A stretch of DNA of 64,000 nt. Origin: CAMCYM01 sp964405405. Its GTDB lineage: Bacteria > Bacteroidota > Bacteroidia > Flavobacteriales_D > Sanyastnellaceae. Location: the NCBI GenBank assembly GCA_964405405.1, contig CAYONT010000009.1, forward strand, positions 4,684-68,683. The letters run 5' to 3'. The notes under the pieces are model-generated. The model was given only the letters and a program-made list of their open reading frames with translations. It was not told the origin of the DNA and ran no database searches. Within the stretch, counting starts at the first letter, position 1, and each line of letters starts with the position of its first letter. The translations under genes were made by a program, and so were the position numbers. Positions 16,930 to 26,141 of this stretch are shown piece after piece.

Positions 16930-19431
16930 ATGAACGACTCCCGCAACCCGTCCCCAGCACGCAAACCCGCTGCCTCCCGTCCGGGAGGGGGCAGCCTGAA
17001 GGCTCGGCAAATGCGCATGCGGAAGCGGGTCTTCTGGATCGGCATTTCCCCCATTTTGGGTTTTGTCGGTTTGGTGTTGCTGGCGTCGTTGCGCAATTTG
17101 CCCGACACGGAAGCCTTGGCAAATCCGCGGACGGATTTGGCCACGCGGGTGTTTTCATCCGATGGCAAAATCATCGGCCGTTACTATGCGGAAAACCGCT
17201 CAGACGCCCGATTTGATGAACTGCCCCAGCACCTCATTGATGCCTTGGTCTGCACGGAGGACGCTCGGTTTTACGAGCACAGTGGCGTGGATTTCATCGG
17301 ATTGGCCCGGGCGGTTTTTTTCCTGGGAAGCCGGGGTGGGGGCTCCACTGTGACCCAACAGTTGGCAAAACTGCTTTTCACCGAATCGTACGACCAGACT
17401 TCGCTCATTGAGCGCGCCCTGCTCCAAAAGCCCAAGGAGTGGATCATTGCTGCCCAGCTCGAGCGCTACTACACCAAGGGGGAGATCCTGGCCCTCTACC
17501 TCAACCGGTACGATTTCCTGAACCAAGCGGTGGGCATCAAGTCGGCGGCGAATGTCTATTTCGACAAGGATGTGAAGGACTTGAATGTACAGGAGTCCGC
17601 CATGTTGGTGGGCATGCTGAAGAACAGCTCCTTGTTCAACCCTTTGCGCCGGGAGGAATTGGTGCTCAACCGGCGGGAAACCGTGATGAGCCAGATGGTT
17701 CGGTATGGAAAACTGGAGGAAGCGGTCTTTGATTCTCTGCGGGCATTGCCGCTGGGATTGAATTACCAGCCCGTGAGCCATGACGAGGGGACCGCGCCTT
17801 ACTTCCGGGAGATTTTGCGGGCGGAGTTGCGCGATTTGTTGCAGGAGAAGAACGAGGATGGCACGTTCAAGATCGCCAAGGCAGATGGCACACCGTACGA
17901 CTTGTACCGGGATGGCCTGCAGATTTTTACGACCATCGACAGCCGCCTGCAGAAGGCGGCTGAGGCAGCGGTGCATGCGCATTTGGCCAACGAATTGCAA
18001 GCGGCCTTTGAGAAGGATTTGAAGAAGCGCCCGGAATCCGACTACCCCTTTTACCGAGGCATCGATCCCGCGGTACGGCAAGGCATTCTGGATGAGGCCG
18101 TTGCGGGCAGCGAGCGCCATCAGCAATGCACGGGCAAGGTGTGTCCGGAATGCGGCCGACCGGCATTTTACATCCTCTCCACCTCTGAGGACGGGGTGCC
18201 AACTTGGACCTGCGATGCGGACAAGGGGGGGTGCAGCCACACCTGGCACCGGCCCACGGAGAAAGAGATACAAGCACAGTTCAACACCCCGGTGCCCATG
18301 CGCGTTTTCTCCCACGCGGGCCCCAAGGACACCGTCATGACGCCGATGGACAGCATCAAGTACCACAAAGCGGTGCTGCATGCTGGTTTGATGTCGGTGG
18401 AACCGGCCACGGGCCACATCAAGGCCTGGGTGGGCGGCATCGATTACCGCTTTTTTAAGTACGACAACGTAGGCCAAAGCCGCCGGCAGGTAGGCTCTGT
18501 CTTCAAGCCGTTCGTTTACGCCACCGCCTTGCGGCTGGGCATGCGCCGCTGCTCGGAAATCCCGAACCAGAAGATCTGCCTGGACATGCCAGAAGGGTAC
18601 CCAGACTGGTGTCCGGACAATTCGGATTTTGCCTATGGCGACATTGTGACCCTCGAGTATGCTCTGGCAAACTCCATGAACACGGTCACCGCCAAGCTCA
18701 TCAAGGATTATGGAACCGAGCGGGTGATTCAGCTGGCCCATGACCTCGGCATCGAGAACGAGATTCCCAACTACCCATCCATCGCCTTGGGTGCAGCGCA
18801 GCTCACCTTGCGGGAGATGACGGTAGCCAATGCCTCGTTGGTCAATGGAGGCGTGTATGTGAGCCCGACCATCATCGCACGCATCGAGGACAAATTTGGA
18901 AATGTGATCTACACCCCCAAGACGGTGATTCGACAGGGTCTCGACGAGCGCACGGCCTACACGGTGCTACAGATGATGAAAGGGGTAGTCGACGGCGCGT
19001 ACAGCATCGAAACGGGCAACCGGAAGGGGACCGCGATGCGCATCCGAGGGGACCGTGCCGACCGGGAGTACGACGGCATCCGGGCGCCGATGGCCGGCAA
19101 GACGGGAACCACGCAGAACAACACCGACGGGTGGTTCATCGGGTTGACGCCGGATTTGGTGACCGGGGTATGGGTGGGGGCACAGGATCCAACAGTCCGT
19201 TTCAGCACGACCCAGTTGGGCCAAGGGGCAAACACGGGGCTTCCGATTTATGGCTACTACATGAAGGCGGTCTACGCAAATGAAGAGGTAGGTTTGAGCC
19301 GCAGGGACTTCAACAAGCCCCGCGTGATGGGGCCGGATTCACTGGATTGCAGCAAGGTCATCCGGGAACTGCGGCCAAGGGATTCAGAAGGCCCGGGGGA
19401 GGAGGAGTTGGAAGAACTTTTCGGAGACTGA
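16930..19431 (+). CDS. Class A penicillin-binding protein (PBP1A-like) with Cys-rich insert
   Basis: A bifunctional peptidoglycan synthase anchored in the inner membrane. The 833-residue product has a membrane anchor at about 36-60, then a GT51 glycosyltransferase with catalytic Glu110 (CTEDARFYEHSG) and STVTQQLAKLLF. A transpeptidase domain follows with Ser523 in GSVFKPF, ANSMN (SxN box) and Lys724 in KTGTT. Between them, residues 400-440 hold an insert with C400, C405, C408, C428, C435, H437 and H440 (CTGKVCPECGRP, then WTCDADKGGCSHTWH), which looks like a zinc ribbon; flanking sequence matches ordinary Bacteroidota PBP1A. ATG 16930 is the family-like start. Confidence 0.93.
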   Translation: MNDSRNPSPARKPAASRPGGGSLKARQMRMRKRVFWIGISPILGFVGLVLLASLRNLPDTEALANPRTDLATRVFSSDGKIIGRYYAENRSDARFDELPQHLIDALVCTEDARFYEHSGVDFIGLARAVFFLGSRGGGSTVTQQLAKLLFTESYDQTSLIERALLQKPKEWIIAAQLERYYTKGEILALYLNRYDFLNQAVGIKSAANVYFDKDVKDLNVQESAMLVGMLKNSSLFNPLRREELVLNRRETVMSQMVRYGKLEEAVFDSLRALPLGLNYQPVSHDEGTAPYFREILRAELRDLLQEKNEDGTFKIAKADGTPYDLYRDGLQIFTTIDSRLQKAAEAAVHAHLANELQAAFEKDLKKRPESDYPFYRGIDPAVRQGILDEAVAGSERHQQCTGKVCPECGRPAFYILSTSEDGVPTWTCDADKGGCSHTWHRPTEKEIQAQFNTPVPMRVFSHAGPKDTVMTPMDSIKYHKAVLHAGLMSVEPATGHIKAWVGGIDYRFFKYDNVGQSRRQVGSVFKPFVYATALRLGMRRCSEIPNQKICLDMPEGYPDWCPDNSDFAYGDIVTLEYALANSMNTVTAKLIKDYGTERVIQLAHDLGIENEIPNYPSIALGAAQLTLREMTVANASLVNGGVYVSPTIIARIEDKFGNVIYTPKTVIRQGLDERTAYTVLQMMKGVVDGAYSIETGNRKGTAMRIRGDRADREYDGIRAPMAGKTGTTQNNTDGWFIGLTPDLVTGVWVGAQDPTVRFSTTQLGQGANTGLPIYGYYMKAVYANEEVGLSRRDFNKPRVMGPDSLDCSKVIRELRPRDSEGPGEEELEELFGD

Positions 19432-19464
19432 GTTTCAGAAACGAGCAACGACAGGAGAGCAGCC

Positions 19465-20169
19465 ATGGCAATCAACAAGGTAGTTTCCAACGCACAGGAG
19501 GCGTGCGCTGGCGTCCAAAGCGGCATGACGCTGATGTTGGGCGGGTTCGGTTTGTGTGGAATCCCGGAGCATTGCATCGCTGAGTTGGTGCGTTTGGGGG
19601 TGCGGGATTTGACTTGCATCTCGAACAATGCGGGCGTGGATGACTTCGGGTTGGGGCTGTTGTTGCAGAACCGCCAGATCCGCAAGATGGTATCGTCCTA
19701 CGTCGGAGAGAATGCGGAGTTCGAACGCCAGATGCTCAGCGGGGAATTGGAGGTGGATCTGATCCCCCAAGGGTCCTTGGCAGAACGCTGCCGTGCCGGG
19801 GGTGCGGGGATTCCGGCCTTTTTCACCCCTGCGGGTTATGGAACCGAGGTCGCCGAAGGAAAGGAGGTTCGGGTTTTTGATGGGGTTCCCCACATCTTGG
19901 AAACAGCTTTGCGGGCGGAGTTTGCTTTCGTGAAAGCTTGGAAAGGCGATGCGACGGGGAATTTGGTCTACAAAGCTACCGCGCGGAACTTCAACCCGCT
20001 GATGGCGATGGCGGGTACCATCACGGTGGCGGAGGTGGAGGAACTCGTGCCTGTGGGCGCGCTGGACCCCAACGAAATCCACACGCCGGGCATTTTTGTC
20101 CAGCGGATTTTCCAGGGAACGGCTTATGAAAAACGCATCGAACAGCGAACGGTTCGGCCCCAAATCTGA
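19465..20169 (+). CDS. scoA: 3-oxoacid (succinyl-CoA:acetoacetate) CoA-transferase, subunit A
   Basis: The 234-residue alpha subunit moves CoA from succinyl-CoA to acetoacetate or related 3-oxoacids. It shows the family CoA-binding loop GGFGLCGIPEHCIAEL near residue 25, then ISNNAGVDDFGLGLLL and a segment starting FTPAGYGTEVAEG. It sits 33 bases after the penicillin-binding protein and 6 bases before scoB, so scoAB is a clear operon. A real Shine-Dalgarno match, AGGAG at 19453-19457, sits 7 bases before the ATG, which is uncommon in this window. Confidence 0.94.
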   Translation: MAINKVVSNAQEACAGVQSGMTLMLGGFGLCGIPEHCIAELVRLGVRDLTCISNNAGVDDFGLGLLLQNRQIRKMVSSYVGENAEFERQMLSGELEVDLIPQGSLAERCRAGGAGIPAFFTPAGYGTEVAEGKEVRVFDGVPHILETALRAEFAFVKAWKGDATGNLVYKATARNFNPLMAMAGTITVAEVEELVPVGALDPNEIHTPGIFVQRIFQGTAYEKRIEQRTVRPQI

Positions 20170-20175
20170 AGCACC

Positions 20176-20829
20176 ATGTTGGACAAGCACGGCATCGCAA
20201 AGCGCATCGCGCAGGAGGTGAAAGACGGAATGTATGTGAACCTGGGCATCGGGATTCCGACGCTGGTGGCAAACCACATTCCCGAAGGCATCGAGGTGGA
20301 GTTTCAATCAGAGAATGGCATCTTGGGCATGGGACCGTTCCCGGTGGAAGGGGCGGAGGATGCGGACCTCATCAATGCGGGGAAACAGACGATCACGGCG
20401 CTGCCCGGGGCGGTTTTCTTCGACTCAGCGATGTCTTTTGCGATGATTCGGGGTCAACACGTGCACCTGACGGTTCTGGGAGCGATGGAGGTGGCGGCGA
20501 ATGGTGACATTGCAAACTGGAAGATCCCAGGGGTCATGGTCAAGGGCATGGGCGGGGCGATGGATTTGGTGGCCAGTGCGAAGCGCATCATCGTGGCCAT
20601 GACCCACACGAACAAGGCGGGAGAGTCGAAGTTGCTGGCGCAGTGTACGTTGCCGTTGACGGGTGTGGGATGCGTGAAGCGGGTGGTGACGGATTTGGCC
20701 GTGGTGGACATCCGCGGCGGGTCGTTTCACCTGGTGGAGCGGGCACCCGGGGTTTCGGTCGAGGAAATTCGGAATGCTACGGCGGGGCCGCTGGTGGTGC
20801 CCGCCGAAGTTCCGGAGATGGTGCTTTGA
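20176..20829 (+). CDS. scoB: 3-oxoacid CoA-transferase, subunit B
   Basis: The 217-residue beta subunit of the same enzyme. The catalytic glutamate that forms the glutamyl-CoA thioester is E46 in SENGILGMGP. The segment GAMEVAANGDIANWKIPG and the C-terminal VKRVVTDLAVVDI are typical. Together with the acyl-CoA carboxylase at 47 kb it suggests ketone-body or branched-chain amino-acid breakdown. It converges on folB with a 6-base gap; no terminator hairpin was seen between them. Confidence 0.95.
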   Translation: MLDKHGIAKRIAQEVKDGMYVNLGIGIPTLVANHIPEGIEVEFQSENGILGMGPFPVEGAEDADLINAGKQTITALPGAVFFDSAMSFAMIRGQHVHLTVLGAMEVAANGDIANWKIPGVMVKGMGGAMDLVASAKRIIVAMTHTNKAGESKLLAQCTLPLTGVGCVKRVVTDLAVVDIRGGSFHLVERAPGVSVEEIRNATAGPLVVPAEVPEMVL

Positions 20830-20835
20830 GCGGGG

Positions 20836-21189
20836 TCAGCCCTGGAGGACCACGGTGACGGCTTCGCAATCGCCGTCGATGGGGGGGGCGAACTTGGTCA
20901 CGCGGACTTCGACCCGTTGGGCCAAGGGGAGTTCCGATCTCAGGGCCTGGACGATGCGCCCTGCAACGTGCTCGATGAGGCGAGAACGCTGGGTCATCTC
21001 CTGAGCCACGATCCGGTGGACGTCGCAGTAGTCGATGGTCAGGGCGAGATCGTCCGTCGCAGCGCTCGGACCGAGGTCGGCTTCAAGGACGACGTCCACG
21101 CGGTAATTCTGCCCGATGCGCGCCTCTTCTTCCATACAACCGTGGTAGGCGTAGAAGCGGAGGCCCTGTACTTCAATCCGGTGTGCCAT
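20836..21189 (-). CDS. folB: Dihydroneopterin aldolase
   Basis: Converts 7,8-dihydroneopterin to 6-hydroxymethyl-dihydropterin and glycolaldehyde in folate synthesis. The 117-residue protein has the family marks: FYAYHGCMEEEARIGQNYRVD near the start, LTIDYCDVHRIV in the middle, and the conserved lysine in VRVTKFAPPIDGDCEAV at the end. It starts 3 bases after the gltX stop on the same strand, so the two are co-transcribed. Confidence 0.93.
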   Translation of the reverse strand: MAHRIEVQGLRFYAYHGCMEEEARIGQNYRVDVVLEADLGPSAATDDLALTIDYCDVHRIVAQEMTQRSRLIEHVAGRIVQALRSELPLAQRVEVRVTKFAPPIDGDCEAVTVVLQG

Positions 21190-21192
21190 GGT

Positions 21193-22728
21193 TCAAGCTT
21201 GGGCGCGGAGGGCTTCGATTCGGGCCAAGCCTGATTGCAGGCGTTGGAGCGTTTCGGTTTGGCCTAAGAAAGCGGCAAAATCGAACATGGACGGTCCGCC
21301 TCCTGTGCCAGTCAACACAATACGGAAGGGCAGCATCAGCCCACCCATCCCCCATCCGCGCTCGGCAAGCAGCCCTTGAAACGCGGCTTCGACGTCAGCG
21401 GCACCGAACTGGGGTAGATCGGCCAAGACGGCCCCCAAGGACCGCAACATCTCCGAGGTATCGGGTTTCCACCGTTTGTGGACCAGGTCCATATCTGGGG
21501 CAACCGGGGCCTGGAACAACCAGGTGGTCTGAGCGATTTCATGCAAGAAATCCACGCGCTCGAGCATCATGTCCAGCAATTGACCACAGCGCTCAGGGGT
21601 AGGCTGTGCTTCAGCGGGAAGCAGGGCCGCGAGTTGGGCCGACAGCACCTCTTTCGGTTGCTGGCGCAGGTGCTGTGCGTTGAACCACCGGGCTTTGTCT
21701 GGATTGAAGCGGGCGCCAGACTTCACCACGCGTTCTAGGTCGAAACGCTCCGCCGCCTCAGCGAGGGTCATCAATTCCTGGTCATCCCCAGGGCTCCAAC
21801 CGAGCAGCAGGAGCATGTTCAGGAAGGCTTCGGGCAGGTAACCCGCCTCGCGGTAACCCGGGCTGCGTTTGCCCGTTTCGGGGTCCACCCAGTCCAATGG
21901 AAACACCGGGAACCCCCCTGCATCTCCGTCCCGTTTGCTCAACTTCCCGTTGCCCGTGGGTTTGAGGATAAGCGGTAGGTGCGCAAATGCAGGCGCATCC
22001 CAGCCCATGGCCCGGTAGAGCAGAGCATGCAGCGGCGCGCTTGGCAACCACTCCTCCCCCCGGATGACGTGCGTGATGCCCATGGCATGGTCATCCACAA
22101 TGTTGGCAAAGTGGTACGTTGGCAGCCCGTCCGCCTTCATCATCACCTTGTCGTCCAGCACCGCAGTAGACACGCGCACTTCACCGCGGATGAGGTCGCG
22201 AACCACCACTTCTTCTGGGTCGTCGGGCATCCGGAACCGCACCACATGGGGGGTTCCTGCGGCGAGCAGCCGTTCGACTTCGTCTTGGGGCAAGGCCAAA
22301 CCATTCCGCATCCCGCCCCTCCGCGCGGCATCATACTGCCAAACCTCGCCCCGTGCTTCCGCCTCCGTCCGCTTTGCCTCCATCTCCGCGGGGGTATCAA
22401 AGGCGAGGTAGGCTTGGCCCGAAGCCAGCAAATGCCCGATGGCCTCCCGGTAAATCTCCCCGCGCAGGGACTGCTTGTACGGCCCGCAAGGCCCGCCTTT
22501 CTCCCCTCCTTCATCGGGCTCAATGCCGCACCACTTTAAGGCTTCCAGGATGTAAGCTTCGGCTCCGGGTACAAACCTGCTCTGGTCCGTGTCTTCAATG
22601 CGCAGCAGAAAATCCCCACCCCAACGGCGCGCAAAGAGAAAGTTGTACAACGCCGTCCGCACGCCCCCCATGTGCAAGGGGCCCGTGGGGCTCGGGGCAA
22701 ATCGGACGCGAACGCGGGATGCTGTCAT
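21193..22728 (-). CDS. gltX: Glutamyl-tRNA synthetase
   Basis: Class I synthetase that charges tRNA-Glu. The 511-residue product starts MTASRVRVRFAPSPTGPLHMGG (HMGG is its HIGH motif), with LRIEDTDQSR, and has the second signature as KLSKRDGD. The upstream part of the open frame (to 23355) encodes low-complexity sequence antisense to ssb and is not part of the gene; a -7 element at 22749-22756 confirms the start at 22728. Length and motif order are normal for a bacterial GluRS. folB follows directly. Confidence 0.95.
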   Translation of the reverse strand: MTASRVRVRFAPSPTGPLHMGGVRTALYNFLFARRWGGDFLLRIEDTDQSRFVPGAEAYILEALKWCGIEPDEGGEKGGPCGPYKQSLRGEIYREAIGHLLASGQAYLAFDTPAEMEAKRTEAEARGEVWQYDAARRGGMRNGLALPQDEVERLLAAGTPHVVRFRMPDDPEEVVVRDLIRGEVRVSTAVLDDKVMMKADGLPTYHFANIVDDHAMGITHVIRGEEWLPSAPLHALLYRAMGWDAPAFAHLPLILKPTGNGKLSKRDGDAGGFPVFPLDWVDPETGKRSPGYREAGYLPEAFLNMLLLLGWSPGDDQELMTLAEAAERFDLERVVKSGARFNPDKARWFNAQHLRQQPKEVLSAQLAALLPAEAQPTPERCGQLLDMMLERVDFLHEIAQTTWLFQAPVAPDMDLVHKRWKPDTSEMLRSLGAVLADLPQFGAADVEAAFQGLLAERGWGMGGLMLPFRIVLTGTGGGPSMFDFAAFLGQTETLQRLQSGLARIEALRAQA

Positions 22729-22748
22729 GGGAAATCGGTCGGGGTCCG

Positions 22749-22756
22749 CGAAGATA
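22749..22756 (-). promoter_or_regulatory. gltX-folB -7 promoter element
   Basis: TATCTTCG on the minus strand matches TAnnTTYG, 20 bases upstream of ATG 22728. Confidence 0.5.
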
Positions 22757-22872
22757 CGCCGCCGGGAATTGCAGCCGTGAATCCCTCCCCCCCGCGGACA
22801 AAGTGTGCCGTTCGGCGCACGGCTCTCGGCGCATGGGGGCGGGAGATTTGACCTGTTCAAAACAACAAAACC

Positions 22873-23244
22873 ATGAACGCATTGAGAAACAAGGTCCAAC
22901 TCATTGGACGCCTCGGGAAGGACCCCGAGATCCTGCAATTCGACGGCGGCAAGTCGAAGTGCAACTTCCCGCTCGCCACGCACGAAATCTTCCGGAACGC
23001 GGAGGGCGAGCGGGTAGAACGCACGCAGTGGCATGACGTCGTGGCCTGGGGCCCCCTCGCCGACCTGCTGGGGCAGAACCTGCGAAAAGGCGCCGAAGTC
23101 GCCGTCGAGGGGCGCATCGCCTACCGAACCTACGAGGATGCGGGGGGCCATACGCGGTACGTCACGGAAGTGGTGGTTTCGGAGTTTTTGGTGCTCGACC
23201 GCCGGCTGCCAGAGGTAGCGGAAGAGGGATCGTCGGCGGATTGA
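22873..23244 (+). CDS. ssb: Single-stranded DNA-binding protein, short form
   Basis: A 123-residue OB-fold protein that coats single-stranded DNA (NKVQLIGRLGKDPEI, TQWHDVVAWG, LRKGAEVAVEGRI, YVTEVVVSEFLVLD). It is shorter than a housekeeping SSB (about 150-180 residues) and ends VAEEGSSAD, lacking the acidic DDDIPF-like tip that recruits repair and replication proteins. It may be an accessory SSB, although the full-length paralogue, if any, is outside the window. It is divergent from gltX and alone on its strand. Confidence 0.93.
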   Translation: MNALRNKVQLIGRLGKDPEILQFDGGKSKCNFPLATHEIFRNAEGERVERTQWHDVVAWGPLADLLGQNLRKGAEVAVEGRIAYRTYEDAGGHTRYVTEVVVSEFLVLDRRLPEVAEEGSSAD

Positions 23245-23354
23245 GTGCCCAGTGGGCAGAGGCGAGGGCGGGGGCAGACTGCGGTCTGCCCCCCTTGGGC
23301 CATTGCGCTTCGTGCTGAAGGGGCTGCCATTCGTGGACGCCCTTCGTCCCATCA

Positions 23355-23385
23355 TTGGTGGTCGGCGGGGTAGTTCCTACCTTTG
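23355..23385 (+). promoter_or_regulatory. sdhCAB promoter
   Basis: TTG at 23355-23357, a 20-base spacer and TACCTTTG at 23378-23385 give a full Bacteroidota promoter 23 bases upstream of the sdhC ATG (23409). Confidence 0.7.
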
Positions 23386-23408
23386 TGCACCACCAACCTG
23401 TGTGTGCA

Positions 23409-24122
23409 ATGAGCAAGCAAGGCATCCTGCAATCGTCCTTGGCGAAAAAATACGTGATGGCCCTGACCGGCCTGTTCCTTTGTCTGTTTTTGGTGGGGCA
23501 TTTGCTGGGGAACCTGCAGCTGTTTCAAGGAGGTGAGGCGGGCCGTGACGCATTCAATCAGTATGCGCGGTTCATGACGACCTTCCCGTTGGTCAAGTTG
23601 CTGAGCTACCTGACCTACCTCGGCATTTTGTTCCACATCATCGACGGCATCGTATTGACCGTGGCAAACCGCAAGGCCCGTCCGGTGCGTTATGCCATGG
23701 AGAAAGGTTCCGCCAATGCGGGCTGGAGCAGCCGCAACATGGGCATTTTGGGCACTGTGATCCTGGCGTTCTTGGTGGTACACATGCAGAACTTTTGGTA
23801 TCAAATGCACTTTGGAAGCATTCCTTACGTGGATCTTCCAGACGGCACCCAAGTGAAAGATTTGCACACGGTAGTGGTTCACTTTTTCGATCCCGCGTCG
23901 AATCCGCTGGCCTTGGGTGCGGTGGGGCTGTACGTACTCGCCCAGGTGGCGATTGGGTTTCACTTGTGGCACGGATTTGAGAGCGCGTTCCAGTCCCTGG
24001 GCGTACGTCACCCGAAGTACTCGCCCATGGTTCAGGCCGTGGGACGCACCTTCAGCGTTGTGGTTCCTTTGATGTTCGCCTTGATCCCGGTGTACCTATT
24101 CCTCCAATCTTCATCGAACTAA
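23409..24122 (+). CDS. sdhC: Succinate dehydrogenase cytochrome b subunit
   Basis: The 237-residue membrane anchor of complex II, the large single-subunit di-heme type found in Bacteroidota. About five hydrophobic segments are visible, for example MALTGLFLCLFLVGHLLGN, LLSYLTYLGILFHIIDGIV and TFSVVVPLMFALIPVYLFL; histidines in several of them (VGHLL, FHIID, VHMQN, FHLWHG) are candidate heme ligands. ATG 23409 is behind a strong promoter; the frame is open to 23355. It is followed 15 bases later by sdhA. Confidence 0.94.
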   Translation: MSKQGILQSSLAKKYVMALTGLFLCLFLVGHLLGNLQLFQGGEAGRDAFNQYARFMTTFPLVKLLSYLTYLGILFHIIDGIVLTVANRKARPVRYAMEKGSANAGWSSRNMGILGTVILAFLVVHMQNFWYQMHFGSIPYVDLPDGTQVKDLHTVVVHFFDPASNPLALGAVGLYVLAQVAIGFHLWHGFESAFQSLGVRHPKYSPMVQAVGRTFSVVVPLMFALIPVYLFLQSSSN

Positions 24123-24137
24123 TTGATTGCCAGCAAC

Positions 24138-26135
24138 ATGTTGGACGCAAAAATCCCCCAAGGCCCGCTGGCCGACAAATGGACCCACCACAAGGACCAT
24201 GTTCCTTTGGTCAATCCAGCGAACAAGCGGCTCATCGATGTGATTGTGGTGGGCACGGGATTGGCAGGCAGTTCTGCAGCCGCCTCCTTGGCTGAGATGG
24301 GGTACAATGTGAAGGCTTTCTGCTTCCAGGACTCTCCCCGGCGTGCCCACTCCATCGCCGCCCAAGGAGGCATCAATGCCGCGAAAAACTACCAGAACGA
24401 TGGTGACTCGGTGTTCCGGTTGTTCTACGACACCGTCAAGGGGGGAGATTACCGGAGCCGCGAAGCCAACGTTTACCGCCTCGCTGAGGTGAGCACCAGC
24501 ATCATCGACCAATGCGTGGCCCAAGGCGTGCCCTTCGCGCGGGAGTATGGTGGGTTGTTGGACAACCGCTCTTTCGGAGGTGTCCAGGTATCCCGTACGT
24601 TTTATGCAAAAGGCCAAACCGGGCAACAACTGCTCCTCGGTGCCTATTCCGCGTTGAGCCGCCAGATCTCCAAAGGGAAGGTCCAGCTCTACAACCGGCA
24701 CGAAATGATGGACGTGGTGGTCATCGATGGCAAGTGCCGCGGAATCATCGCCCGCAACCTGGTCACCGGGGCCATCGAACGGCACAGCGCCCACGCAGTC
24801 ATTCTCGCATCAGGAGGTTATGGCAATGTGTTCTTCCTGAGCACAAACGCCATGGGTTCCAACGTTTCTGCTGCGTGGAAGGCCCACAAAAAAGGTGCGT
24901 ACTTCGCGAATCCCTGCTTCACGCAGATCCACCCAACTTGTATTCCGGTTTCAGGTTCCCATCAGTCGAAACTGACCCTGATGTCCGAGTCCCTTCGGAA
25001 CGACGGCCGCATCTGGGTACCCAAAAAATTGGAGGACGCGGCGGCCATTCGGTCAGGCGCTTTGAGCCCCAACGACATTGCGGAAGCTGATCGGGATTAC
25101 TTCCTCGAGCGCCGTTATCCCGCCTTTGGGAACCTGGTGCCGCGGGACGTCGCATCTCGGGCGGCCAAGGAGCGATGCGACGCCGGCTTTGGAGTCAATG
25201 AAACGGGCGAAGCCGTGTTCCTAGACTACGCTTCTGCCATCGAACGCTACGGTCGCACGGAGGCCAAGGTGCGCGGACTGGAATCACCAGACGAAGACAC
25301 CATCCGTACGTTGGGAAAGGAGATTGTCAAGGCAAAATATGGCAATCTCTTCGACATGTACCAGCAGATTGCTGCGGACAATCCCTACGAAACTCCGATG
25401 AAAATCTACCCAGCGGTGCACTACACCATGGGGGGTCTTTGGGTGGATTACAATCTGATGACGACGGTACCCGGGTTGTATGCGGCGGGGGAGGCAAACT
25501 TCTCCGACCACGGAGCGAACCGTTTGGGAGCCTCGGCCTTGATGCAGGGGCTTGCAGACGGCTATTTCGTGTTGCCCTACACCTTGGGGGCCTACCTCGC
25601 CGATGACATCCGCACCGGACGAATTCCGACGGATGGCCCAGAATTCGCGGCAGCAGAGCAGGGAGTTCGCGAACGCATCGAGCACTTTCTCTCCAACCCG
25701 GGTGACACGCCGGTGGACGAATTCCACCGCCGTTTGGGCCGGATCATGTGGGACGAATGTGGCATGGCACGCAATGCGGAAGGGCTGAAGAAGGCCATGG
25801 CAGACATCGCCGCCCTGCGCGAGGAGTTTTGGAAAAAGGTCCGGGTGCCAGGCAGGGCCGACCAGTACAACCCTGAACTCGACAAGGCGGGTCGTGTGGC
25901 CGACTTCCTGGAATTGGGGGAACTGATGTGCAAGGATGCCCTGGAACGCAATGAGAGCTGCGGAGGTCACTTCCGCGAGGAATTCCAAACCCCAGAAGGG
26001 GAAGCACTGCGCGATGACGAGCAATACACGTATGTCGCGGCCTGGGAGTGCAATGGTTCTCCGAGCGAGGCGCGCTTGGTCAAAGAGCCACTGGTTTACG
26101 AGAACATCGAGTTGAAGCAACGCAGCTACAAGTAA
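24138..26135 (+). CDS. sdhA: Succinate dehydrogenase / fumarate reductase flavoprotein subunit
   Basis: The 665-residue catalytic subunit oxidises succinate to fumarate on covalently bound FAD. It has the FAD loop VVGTGLAGSSAA, the flavin-linking histidine in AHSIAAQGGINAA, and the substrate-site segments HPTCIPVSGSH and YTMGGLWVDYNLMT. The C-terminal cap ends in GSPSEARLVKEPLVYENIEL, typical of the Bacteroidota form. ATG 24138 is used, since the open frame upstream begins at a TTG. It is the middle gene of sdhCAB. Confidence 0.96.
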   Translation: MLDAKIPQGPLADKWTHHKDHVPLVNPANKRLIDVIVVGTGLAGSSAAASLAEMGYNVKAFCFQDSPRRAHSIAAQGGINAAKNYQNDGDSVFRLFYDTVKGGDYRSREANVYRLAEVSTSIIDQCVAQGVPFAREYGGLLDNRSFGGVQVSRTFYAKGQTGQQLLLGAYSALSRQISKGKVQLYNRHEMMDVVVIDGKCRGIIARNLVTGAIERHSAHAVILASGGYGNVFFLSTNAMGSNVSAAWKAHKKGAYFANPCFTQIHPTCIPVSGSHQSKLTLMSESLRNDGRIWVPKKLEDAAAIRSGALSPNDIAEADRDYFLERRYPAFGNLVPRDVASRAAKERCDAGFGVNETGEAVFLDYASAIERYGRTEAKVRGLESPDEDTIRTLGKEIVKAKYGNLFDMYQQIAADNPYETPMKIYPAVHYTMGGLWVDYNLMTTVPGLYAAGEANFSDHGANRLGASALMQGLADGYFVLPYTLGAYLADDIRTGRIPTDGPEFAAAEQGVRERIEHFLSNPGDTPVDEFHRRLGRIMWDECGMARNAEGLKKAMADIAALREEFWKKVRVPGRADQYNPELDKAGRVADFLELGELMCKDALERNESCGGHFREEFQTPEGEALRDDEQYTYVAAWECNGSPSEARLVKEPLVYENIELKQRSYK

Positions 26136-26141
26136 CCCACC

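Noticed and set aside
22729..23355. N-terminal extension of glutamyl-tRNA synthetase
   Set aside because: Antisense to ssb; the family start and a promoter lie at 22728 and 22749-22756.
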